Shown piece after piece: positions 1 through 6,397 of a stretch of DNA of 64,000 nucleotides (position 1 is its first letter; each line of letters opens with the position of its first letter). The notes below the pieces were generated by a model, which searched no databases, was not told the DNA's origin, and worked only from the letters and a program-made list of their open reading frames with translations. Source of the stretch: Clostridia bacterium (GTDB lineage: Bacteria; Bacillota; Clostridia; Christensenellales; Borkfalkiaceae); assembly GCA_017399185.1 (NCBI GenBank), contig JAFQEA010000019.1:97885-161884 (forward strand), in the 5' to 3' direction. A program made the translations under genes and the position numbers.

Positions 1-642
1 TGTTTTTTCACCAAGCGAAAACGTGTCAGCCAAACTTTGCAAATCGCCCCTGACCTTTGTAAGGTCAGCCATAATTTGGTCAAGCTTGGTTTCTTCAATA
101 CCTTCTTCAGGGTAGTCGATATTTGCGTCAATAGAAGCAAGTGTAAAGGTCAAAGCGTCCTGACAGGTTTTGATTTTACCAAACAATCTTTCCTTGTAAA
201 GATAATACCCCGACTTGACTTCGGCAAGTGATTCAGAGTTTATCATAGAAATCAAGCCTTCGCACGAAGAAAGTGAAAGCTTGCCGTTTAAAAAGGCGCG
301 CTTTGTAAATTCACCGCGTTCAGCAAGCCTTGCACCGCATTTTAAGCAAGCATCCAAAATACCCTTAACGATTGCAATACCGCCGTGACAATGAAACTCA
401 ATCATGTCTTCGCCCGTGTAGCTACGTGGCCCTTTAAAATAAACGCACATACCAAAATCCTTGAAGGATTCAGCGTTAATCGTGCCAACGTAAAGCTTAT
501 ACGGCTCAAAATCATAAACGTTTGTTTTGCTGCTGAACATTTTAGCAGCTATATCAAGGGGCGAATCCCCACTAATACGTATAACCGAAACGCCGCTTGG
601 AAGCATTGGCGTTGAAACGGCTACGATATTTTCTTCATACAT
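1..642 (-). CDS. mnmE: tRNA modification GTPase MnmE, N-terminal part (runs off the left edge)
   Basis: This is the first 214 codons of MnmE, which works with MnmG to place the (carboxymethyl)aminomethyl group on U34 of certain tRNAs, in the cytoplasm. The start MYEENIVAVSTPM and the following SGVSVIRISG match the N-terminal tetrahydrofolate-binding domain. GPRSYTGEDMIEFHCHGG and the RGEFTKRAFLNGKLSL segment are the family hallmarks, and the helical domain begins near residue 120. The GTPase domain lies outside the window. The ATG overlaps the upstream gene's TAA (TAATG), so the two are translationally coupled. The neighbour is a membrane protein; no yidC or jag gene is visible upstream. Confidence 0.93.
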   Translation of the reverse strand, partial: MYEENIVAVSTPMLPSGVSVIRISGDSPLDIAAKMFSSKTNVYDFEPYKLYVGTINAESFKDFGMCVYFKGPRSYTGEDMIEFHCHGGIAIVKGILDACLKCGARLAERGEFTKRAFLNGKLSLSSCEGLISMINSESLAEVKSGYYLYKERLFGKIKTCQDALTFTLASIDANIDYPEEGIEETKLDQIMADLTKVRGDLQSLADTFSLGEKT

Positions 643-1532
643 TAAAACAAATCTCCGTCGTCGTTTTCTTTAGTTTGTCCTTGATTTGACGTCTGCGTAT
701 CAGCCTTGTTTTCACTATCGTTTTTGCTTGTATATTCAGCAAAAACATCTTCTGGCGCATGCTGGTCAGACGGCGCGTCGTAATCTTCAAACGGGAAGCC
801 GTCCTTTTTTTCAGGCTCTTGCGTGTAAGGCTGCTTGGGGTTATTGTAACCACCTTGAGAGCCTTGCGCCTTATAAGATTCAAAACGCATTTTCATATAC
901 TGGTTATAATCGAAGCGCTTGTTATTTCTGAACGCGAACACGAAAATCGGGAAAAGCGGTTCGATAAAGATTGCCAAAAATGAATACATGTTTTGATTTT
1001 TCTTTGCGTAAAAGCGGAAAAATGCAAAAACTGTAAACACGTCGATAACAAGATACATAATTGCTAAAATGCTATTAGTAACCGAAATCAAGCCGTGTAA
1101 GGTAATGCTTCTAAATAGCGTAACGTTTATTACTTCCTGCTTAACTAAAGTACCCGTCTGTAAAAGGTACTTAAGCGTATTGCCATAGTATAAAGCATCA
1201 TACGCAATACCAGTTGCAAAGGTAAAGAAATAAAGCAATGAAAGCAACAAGCCTATATTCTTAAGCCTATAACCAAAAAGCTTAACGGGGCCGATAATCT
1301 TGCCCATGTAATAATAGCTTGCAAACGGAATAAACGCTAAATACCCGTTTGGGATATTTTCACGCTTACCAATAGTGTAAAGCCCTATCCCCTTTAATAC
1401 GAACAAAGCAATGTCAATCACCGCGCTGCACGCAAAAACAATCCAGAAAACCTTGGATAGGTTAACAACCATATCATTTAAGTCTGCAAGTGCAGAAAGA
1501 CTGCTTAAGAATTCAAAATATGAACTTAACAT
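642..1532 (-). CDS. multi-pass membrane protein of unknown function with acidic hydrophilic tail
   Basis: I do not recognise the family. The 296-residue protein has about five hydrophobic segments in its first 200 residues (for example around FWIVFACSAVIDIALFVL and IGLLLSLLYFFTFATGIA). It ends in a roughly 90-residue hydrophilic tail rich in Q, N, D, E and K, probably cytoplasmic and disordered. I chose the ATG at 1532 because AAGGAAG sits 8 bases upstream; an in-frame start 12 codons earlier overlaps the preceding CPBP gene and lacks a better site. It sits between the CPBP protease and mnmE in one minus-strand run and shares the TAATG junction with mnmE. Confidence 0.75.
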   Translation of the reverse strand: MLSSYFEFLSSLSALADLNDMVVNLSKVFWIVFACSAVIDIALFVLKGIGLYTIGKRENIPNGYLAFIPFASYYYMGKIIGPVKLFGYRLKNIGLLLSLLYFFTFATGIAYDALYYGNTLKYLLQTGTLVKQEVINVTLFRSITLHGLISVTNSILAIMYLVIDVFTVFAFFRFYAKKNQNMYSFLAIFIEPLFPIFVFAFRNNKRFDYNQYMKMRFESYKAQGSQGGYNNPKQPYTQEPEKKDGFPFEDYDAPSDQHAPEDVFAEYTSKNDSENKADTQTSNQGQTKENDDGDLF

Positions 1533-1554
1533 AATAAAAACTTCCTTACTGAAA

Positions 1555-2700
1555 TTATACCGAAACAACTATCATAACGATTGATAGCACCAACCCTACC
1601 GCTAATAAAATTGCCGCAGGCAAGGTTTTTGAATACCTGTTAAATGGGCGATAACCCTTACCGGTATAATAAAGGTAGTCGCCGGCATTTAAGTATAACT
1701 CATTTGTAAGTGCCCCGTATAAATAGGAGCAATTTTCTTCAGTATTTTTATTTTTTAGTACAAAATAGCAAGCGTGCGGCACGACGTTAGGCTTGCCTAA
1801 AATTTTACGCTTATATTTTGTCAATCCCATATTTGCAAAATAGATAACCGCAACGGTAACAAGTATGAACCCTAAAATAATCGTAAGCGCGTTATAGAGA
1901 TAATCAAACATTGGCATAAACACGCTGAAAACACCTGCGTACGCCGAGAAAATACTTGTGCCAAGGTTATAGCAAAAATGTATTACACAGCCAATCAGCA
2001 TATTATTGGTCAGCATAACCGCCGTTGAAATAACAAGCCCGATAATAAACTGCAAAATAAGCTGTTCATAGCTGCCGTGCATCAACGCAAAAATCAGCGA
2101 CGAAGCAATTACCGCAAAGACCTTGCCAAACTGCTCAAGACCGCGCATAATTACGCCGCGGAACAAGGCTTCTTCGCAAATAGCAGGTAAAAGCGGAACT
2201 AAAATATAAGCATAAATAAGCAAAAGTAGTGGGTTAGAATTTAAAAGCAACGCATCAAGGTTGCCACTTAAGCTATTATAGTCAGTCAAATAAATTATCT
2301 GCGTCCAGCTTTCAACAAATTCGTAATGAACGGTATCAAACAGGAAATAAACGCCAAAGCTTAACATAAGGGCAAAAATTATGTTTAAAAAGTCAAACTT
2401 TAAAACGTAACCGCTGCCCGATAAAAACCCGACGTGTCGCACCCTTGAAAATACAAACGCAATCAGCGCGATAACGCCTTGCGATATAAGTGCAGAAACG
2501 CATAGGATAAACGCGTAATCCTTACCGCGATCGTTAAATAGGTAAGAAATAAACGGCGTCATCAGCTTATCTAAAATAAAAAACGCAAGCAAAAAGCTAA
2601 TAAACGCAATGCCAGCATCTAAAGCATTGTATTTATTAGGATTGTGATAATTTCGCCTAGAAATTAGTATATTGTTGTTTTTACAGAAAATTTCAGTCAC
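1555..2700 (-). CDS. CPBP-family (CAAX prenyl protease-like) intramembrane metalloprotease
   Basis: The protein has 381 residues and about eight membrane segments. The CPBP/Abi signature is visible: EEALFRG near residue 176 (EExxxR), FALMHG near 205 (FxxxH) and the third-motif histidine in GCVIHFCYN near 240. Family members are membrane-embedded proteases related to CAAX processing, some linked to bacteriocin immunity or stress; the substrate here is unknown. After the catalytic core there are two more membrane segments and a soluble loop with tyrosine-rich sequence near residue 330, longer than the minimal family. The start is GTG at 2700, with AAAAAGG about 9 bases upstream. It is followed by the membrane protein and mnmE. 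Confidence 0.85.
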   Translation of the reverse strand: MTEIFCKNNNILISRRNYHNPNKYNALDAGIAFISFLLAFFILDKLMTPFISYLFNDRGKDYAFILCVSALISQGVIALIAFVFSRVRHVGFLSGSGYVLKFDFLNIIFALMLSFGVYFLFDTVHYEFVESWTQIIYLTDYNSLSGNLDALLLNSNPLLLLIYAYILVPLLPAICEEALFRGVIMRGLEQFGKVFAVIASSLIFALMHGSYEQLILQFIIGLVISTAVMLTNNMLIGCVIHFCYNLGTSIFSAYAGVFSVFMPMFDYLYNALTIILGFILVTVAVIYFANMGLTKYKRKILGKPNVVPHACYFVLKNKNTEENCSYLYGALTNELYLNAGDYLYYTGKGYRPFNRYSKTLPAAILLAVGLVLSIVMIVVSV

Positions 2701-2744
2701 AATACAACCTTTTTGCTCAATCTATAAGCGGAATTAATTACTAA

Positions 2745-4175
2745 TTAATATGCCCTTGCGAATAAAACAACCTTTTCAGCCTTCTTACCGCAAACGGCGC
2801 AAACAGTGCCTTCTTTAGCGTCTTCAACGATAACCCTTGAAGTTGCTGCGGCTCTATTTTTGATTGCGTCTTCACATTCACGGCAACCGCACCAATGCGC
2901 TTTAACAAAGTTCTTATTTTCAACGCCTTCAAAGATTTCGTCAAGTGATGAAGCTTCAACAACCTTGGAATCGCGCATTTTGCGTGATTTTTCAAGCATA
3001 TTTTGCTGAATAGTTTCCAAAAGTGCTGGGATTGTATCAAGCTCGTCCAAAGAAAGCGTGAACTTTTCGCAGTTGTATCTTGTTGATAAAACGCACTTGT
3101 TTTCCTGAATGTCGCGTGGACCGATTTCAAGTCTTAACGGACAGCCCTTCATTTCCCATTCGTTAAACTTCCAGCCTGGGCTAGCATCACGCGCATCAAG
3201 CTTAACGCGGATACCCATTTTTGCAAGCTTATCGGTAATTTCGTTAGCCTTTTCAAGTACGCCTTCTTTAAATTGTGCAACAGGGATAACAACAACCTGG
3301 ATTGGTGCAACCTTCGGTGGCAATGACAAACCGCGTTGGTCGCCGTGTGCCATTACGATTGCGCCGATAAGCCTTGTTGAAACGCCCCAGCTTGTTGAAA
3401 ACGCATATTGGAGAGCATTGTTCTTATCCAAGAACTTCATATTAAATGCTTTAGCAAAGTTTTTGCCTAAATAGTGCGTAGTACCTGCCTGTAAGCTCTT
3501 GCCGTCAAGCATCATAGCTTCCATGCCGTAGGTTTCAACCGCACCTGCAAACTTTTCCTTTTCGGTCTTAACGCCAGTAAATACTGGAATTGCTAAAAAT
3601 TCGTGCGCAAAGTCGCTGTAGCATTTAAGCATTTTTTGTGCGTCTTCCCTAGCGTCTTCTTCGGTAGCGTAGGCAGTATGACCTTCTTGCCATAAAAATT
3701 CGCTTGTACGCAAAAATGGACGCGTTGTCTTTTCCCAACGCATTACGTTTGCCCATTGGTTGATTTTAATTGGCAGGTCGCGATAGCTTTGCATCCACTT
3801 TGAGAACATTTCGCAAATAATAGTTTCACTTGTCGGGCGTACAACTAAATTTTCAGCAAGCTTTTCACCGCCTGCGTGTGTTACAAGCGCAACTTCTGGC
3901 GCAAAGCCTTCAACGTGTTCAGCTTCACGCATAAGATAGCTTTCAGGGATTAGCATCGGGAAGTATGCGTTTTGAACGCCGAGTTCAGAAAAACGGCGGT
4001 TTAATTCCTTTTGGATATTTTCCCAGATAGCGTAGCCGTAAGGACGGATAACCATCGTGCCCTTAACTGGGCCGTAGTCAACAAGTTCAGTTTTGATAAC
4101 GACGTCCGTGTACCACTGTGGGAAGTCTTCTTCAATATTGGCGATATTCTTTACAAATTGTTGTTCTTTTGCCAT
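2745..4175 (-). CDS. proS: Prolyl-tRNA synthetase, archaeal/eukaryotic-type (class IIa)
   Basis: The enzyme charges tRNA-Pro with proline in the cytoplasm. The 476-residue length, the absence of the bacterial insertion (editing) domain, and a C-terminal zinc-type domain (HWCGCRECED and TVCAVCG in the last 50 residues, ending FARAY) identify the archaeal-like form. Class II motif 2 is seen as FLRTSEFLWQEGHTAY near residue 150 and motif 3 as MAHGDQRGLSLPPKVAP near 270. The start ATG has AAGAGGT upstream. A promoter lies at 4234-4262. Several Firmicutes lineages carry this form in place of the long bacterial ProRS. Confidence 0.95.
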   Translation of the reverse strand: MAKEQQFVKNIANIEEDFPQWYTDVVIKTELVDYGPVKGTMVIRPYGYAIWENIQKELNRRFSELGVQNAYFPMLIPESYLMREAEHVEGFAPEVALVTHAGGEKLAENLVVRPTSETIICEMFSKWMQSYRDLPIKINQWANVMRWEKTTRPFLRTSEFLWQEGHTAYATEEDAREDAQKMLKCYSDFAHEFLAIPVFTGVKTEKEKFAGAVETYGMEAMMLDGKSLQAGTTHYLGKNFAKAFNMKFLDKNNALQYAFSTSWGVSTRLIGAIVMAHGDQRGLSLPPKVAPIQVVVIPVAQFKEGVLEKANEITDKLAKMGIRVKLDARDASPGWKFNEWEMKGCPLRLEIGPRDIQENKCVLSTRYNCEKFTLSLDELDTIPALLETIQQNMLEKSRKMRDSKVVEASSLDEIFEGVENKNFVKAHWCGCRECEDAIKNRAAATSRVIVEDAKEGTVCAVCGKKAEKVVLFARAY

Positions 4176-4233
4176 ATTATATACCTCTTGAAAATTGTAA
4201 TCAAATTTAGCTGATAAATATTTCAGTTATTAA

Positions 4234-4262
4234 ATTATAATTTAATATTATTTATTTGTAAA
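4234..4262 (-). promoter_or_regulatory. proS promoter
   Basis: Reading leftward, TTTACA (4262-4257) is followed after exactly 17 bases by TATAAT (4239-4234). Transcription would begin near 4227 and give a leader of about 50 bases before proS. I see no T-box (no specifier stem and no conserved T-box motif). Between this promoter and 4414 the DNA is AT-rich and shows only a weak plus-strand hairpin with a T-run at about 4381-4403. Confidence 0.6.
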
Positions 4263-4414
4263 GTAATTTTTTGCCCATTTAGCGACTTTAATCGCATTTA
4301 CCCACCGCGTAAAGACAAAATTATCAATAATTTATCAATTTAAAGAAAATAATAAATAAATTTAATAAAAAAATAAAGAACCTGCAAAATTGCAAGTTTT
4401 TTATATGAAAATTA

Positions 4415-4530
4415 TTGACTTTAGCTAGATTATTGCATATAATTAAATTGTTGGGTATTTCCGACCGAAATAATTATATAAATTATTTCAAGTGTGGCGA
4501 TAGTGTTTACTATCGCCACTCATTTTTTAT
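4415..4530 (+). ncRNA. putative small RNA gene, array unit 1
   Basis: The promoter is TTGACT (4415-4420), 17 bases, TATAAT (4438-4443). The predicted transcript has two hairpins. The first pairs 4467-4475 with 4481-4489 (GAAATAATT/AATTATTTC). The second is a perfect 11-bp stem (GTGGCGATAGT at 4494-4504, loop GTTT, partner 4509-4519) followed by a T-rich run to about 4530, a good intrinsic terminator. No start codon with a ribosome binding site fits. This is the first of nine units with the same layout; function unknown. Confidence 0.6.
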
Positions 4531-4630
4531 ACTTTTTTATCACATACCGAACCACAGGCATATCATTTTTTCTTGGTTAATACTTATTTTATTGTTTTGT
4601 ATAAAATTTTTCAGCTAAACGAAAAAATAC

Positions 4631-4738
4631 TTGATTTTTTCTTAATTATCGCATATAATATTAGTGCAATCTATTGATTGCGCTAGACAAGTGTGCGTCG
4701 TTGCAAGTTTACTTGCGTTTGCCACTTGTTTTTTTATT
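4631..4738 (+). ncRNA. putative small RNA gene, array unit 2
   Basis: The promoter is TTGATT (4631-4636), 17 bases, TATAAT (4654-4659). The transcript folds into a 9-bp hairpin (AGTGCAATC at 4663-4671, loop TATT, GATTGCGCT at 4676-4684, one G-U). A second, longer hairpin is closed by ACAAGTG/CACTTGT (4687-4693 with 4723-4729) around an inner GCAAG/CTTGC stem. It ends in seven or more T residues, as expected for a terminator. No convincing reading frame is present. Confidence 0.6.
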
Positions 4739-4777
4739 TATTTCTTCTTCATATTTTTTAAAATTTCCCCTAAATGG

Positions 4778-4908
4778 TTGACAATTTTTAAGTTATTGCA
4801 TATAATAAACATATCAATGAACATACGCTTACACGCAGTTCGTCATTGATAAAAAAGGTTAGAGACATACGCTTCCACGCAGTTCGTCTCTAACCTTTTA
4901 TATTTTTA
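4778..4908 (+). ncRNA. putative small RNA gene, array unit 3 (two hairpins with the same loop)
   Basis: The promoter is TTGACA (4778-4783), 17 bases, TATAAT (4801-4806), the closest to consensus in the array. Two hairpins follow. Stem ATCAATGA/TCATTGAT (4813-4820 with 4843-4850) and stem GGTTAGAGAC/GTCTCTAACC (4857-4866 with 4886-4895) differ completely in sequence. Both close almost the same 22-base loop (4821-4842 and 4865-4886), differing at one position, with the shared parts CATACGCTT and CACGCAGTTCG. The second stem can extend to AAAAGG/CCTTTT and serves as terminator. Confidence 0.6.
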
Positions 4909-4984
4909 CCAATTATGTTTTTTAATCTTTTCAATTTTTATTTTATTGTTTTGGATGAAATTTTTTAGCTAAACGAAAAAATAC

Positions 4985-5100
4985 TTGATTTTTTCTAAAT
5001 TATCGCATATAATAAAAACATAGATGAGCATGAAACATATTGTTTCTCGTCGGTGGCACTTACATTGATAAGTTGCTTACGAAGTTCATCTATTTTTTTA
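4985..5100 (+). ncRNA. putative small RNA gene, array unit 4
   Basis: The promoter is TTGATT (4985-4990), 17 bases, TATAAT (5008-5013). A closing stem ATAGATGA/TCATCTAT (5020-5027 with 5086-5093) encloses at least two small hairpins (GAAAC/GTTTC near 5032-5046 and ACTTA/TAAGT near 5058-5073). It runs straight into TTTTTTT. The segment GCTTAC...AGTTCATC inside the loop faintly resembles the conserved loop of unit 3. Confidence 0.58.
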
Positions 5101-5257
5101 TTCCATTTACGCTTTTTTCATACCACAATTTGGTTTACGATTTGTGGATTTTTTATACTTTTTTATCACATACCGAACCACAGGCATATCATTTTTTTCT
5201 TGGTTAATAGTTATTTTATTGTTTTGTATAAAATTTTTCAGCTAAACTAAAAAATAC

Positions 5258-5372
5258 TTGATTTTTTCTAAATTATTGCATATAATAATATTGTCCTTAC
5301 GGACAACACTTCACGTTTTAAGTGATGATATGCGCTCCTATGCTCGTAGCATAGGAGCATTTTCTTATTTTC
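5258..5372 (+). ncRNA. putative small RNA gene, array unit 5
   Basis: The promoter is TTGATT (5258-5263), 17 bases, TATAAT (5281-5286). Three hairpins follow in series: TTGTCC-TTAC-GGACAA (5291-5306), CACTT/AAGTG (5307-5324), and a 10-bp stem GCTCCTATGC-TCGTA-GCATAGGAGC (5334-5358). A T-rich tract follows. The start of the transcript is only a few bases before the first hairpin. There is no plausible protein frame. Confidence 0.58.
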
Positions 5373-5448
5373 TACCTTTTATTTTACGTACTCTTTTAAC
5401 GATTTTTAATAAATTTTTTAAATTTTTATTCATAATAAATAATTTTAG

Positions 5449-5550
5449 TTGACTTTAATGTTGTTTTAACGTATAATAAATATAGAATTCAGTTCAGCCC
5501 AAAAGGCAATTTGATTGTGGAAACACAGCGCGGAACTGAATTCTTTTTTA
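5449..5550 (+). ncRNA. putative small RNA gene, array unit 6 (three-way junction type)
   Basis: The promoter is TTGACT (5449-5454), 17 bases, TATAAT (5472-5477). A perfect 11-bp closing stem (GAATTCAGTTC at 5485-5495 with GAACTGAATTC at 5533-5543) encloses GCC-CAAAA-GGC (5497-5507) and TGTG-GAAA-CACA (5516-5527, a GNRA tetraloop). A T-run follows at once. The same fold recurs in units 7 and 8 with compensatory stem changes. A leftward 80-residue open frame crosses the unit, but it has no family resemblance and I treat it as chance. Confidence 0.65.
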
Positions 5551-5776
5551 TTTAAATTTTTTATTATACTTCCTAACTTTCTTTCGGTTTCTATTGCTAA
5601 AAAGGAAATTAGGGGGTTTTTGTTTGCTAAATTGCTATTCACCTTGCCAAAATGGTGGTGAAAGCCTTGATTTGCGCTTATCCTTACTTTGTTTATTAGG
5701 GTTTTCATCTAAAGCCAATGTTTCAACGCTGTTTTTAATAAATTTTTAAAGTTTTGTTCATAATACGTAATTTTTA

Positions 5777-5878
5777 TTGACTTTACTGTTATTTTTGCAT
5801 ATAATAGATATGGAATTCAACCAAGCCCAAAAGGCACTATAATGTGGTAACACAGCACGGGTTGAATTCCTTTTTTAT
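5777..5878 (+). ncRNA. putative small RNA gene, array unit 7 (three-way junction type)
   Basis: The promoter is TTGACT (5777-5782), 17 bases, TATAAT (5800-5805). The closing stem is GGAATTCAACC (5812-5822) with GGTTGAATTCC (5860-5870). Inside are the same GCC-CAAAA-GGC hairpin as in unit 6 and TGTG-GTAA-CACA, where the tetraloop has changed from GAAA to GTAA but remains GNRA. TTTTTT follows. Compared with unit 6, both arms of the closing stem changed together. The 226 bases between units 6 and 7 hold nothing I recognise. Confidence 0.65.
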
Positions 5879-5909
5879 TTAAATTTTTATCCATAATAAG
5901 TAATTTTTA

Positions 5910-6010
5910 TTGACTTTGCTGTTATTTTTGCATATAATAGATATGGAATTCAACCAAGCCCAAAAGGCACTATAATGTGGTAACACAGCACGGGTTGAAT
6001 TCTTTTTTAT
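5910..6010 (+). ncRNA. putative small RNA gene, array unit 8 (near-identical copy of unit 7)
   Basis: The promoter is TTGACT (5910-5915), 17 bases, TATAAT (5933-5938). The transcribed part repeats unit 7 base for base from GATATGG through the closing stem (5945-5955 with 5993-6002), with only the last stem base differing before the T-run. The repeat period between units 7 and 8 is 133 bases, which indicates recent tandem duplication. Confidence 0.65.
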
Positions 6011-6044
6011 TTAAACTTTTTGTTGTACTTCATAAATAATTTTG

Positions 6045-6156
6045 TTGACTTTGTTACTATTTTTACGTATAATAAAAATGTCAATACAATAGAAGCGACA
6101 AAGTCGATACGAGTATTGTCTATTTATAGCCCTTGCATAAGCTTGGGCTATTTTTT
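6045..6156 (+). ncRNA. putative small RNA gene, array unit 9
   Basis: The promoter is TTGACT (6045-6050), 17 bases, TATAAT (6068-6073). Stem CAATAC/GTATTG (6082-6087 with 6113-6118) encloses CGAC-AAA-GTCG (6096-6106). A separate terminator hairpin ATAGCCC/GGGCTAT (6126-6132 with 6145-6151) is followed by TTTTTT. The general layout resembles units 6-8 but the sequence does not. Downstream, 6233-6260 holds one more hairpin (AAGATGA/TCATCTT) with a T-rich tail and only a weak promoter; it may be a decayed tenth unit. Confidence 0.55.
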
Positions 6157-6340
6157 ATTCCTTGCCTTTTTTTATTCTTTTTACGTTTCTTTTGTCATAT
6201 GTATGAAACTGCCAATTATTATATGGTTGATTATAAGATGATAATTCATCTTCATATTTTTTAGAACGCTTATTCAAATACGTTCATTTATACTTTTTCT
6301 ATCACTTTAAAAAACCTTTTTGCTTAATTTCAAAAACCCC

Positions 6341-6369
6341 TTGACTAATTTCAAATTTCAATGTATAAT
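6341..6369 (+). promoter_or_regulatory. transketolase promoter
   Basis: TTGACT (6341-6346) is separated by 17 bases from TATAAT (6364-6369), the same geometry as the nine array promoters just upstream. The leader to the transketolase ATG would be only about 20 bases and contains the ribosome binding site TTGGAGA. Confidence 0.7.
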
Positions 6370-6397
6370 CAAAGTTAGTAAACTTTTGGAGAATTTT

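Larger units (their letters stand above)
4522..5287 (+). repeat. long direct repeat carrying the promoters of array units 2 and 5
   Basis: About 139 bases at 4522-4660 recur almost unchanged at 5148-5287. Shared stretches include ATCACATACCGAACCACAGG, then CTTGGTTAATA, then TTTTGTATAAAATTTTTCAG, ending in the -35/-10 promoter. A third, shorter copy (about 4935-5014) carries the promoter of unit 4. The conserved part stops at the -10 box and the transcribed stem-loops that follow differ completely. This suggests duplication of units followed by divergence or exchange of the transcribed part. Confidence 0.7.

Noticed and set aside
4176..4380. T-box or riboswitch before proS
   Set aside because: The leader from the mapped promoter is only about 50 bases and has no T-box motif or terminator.
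5466..5708. 80-codon minus-strand frame across array unit 6
   Set aside because: It reads through a strong promoter and a terminator hairpin of the opposite strand, has no ribosome binding site, and its sequence fits no protein pattern.
4415..6156. CRISPR array
   Set aside because: The repeated parts are promoters of variable spacing and no constant-length spacers or cas genes are present.
4415..6156. integron-like cassette array (hairpins as attC sites)
   Set aside because: There is no integrase gene in the window, no attC-like core sites, and the hairpins end in T-runs typical of terminators.
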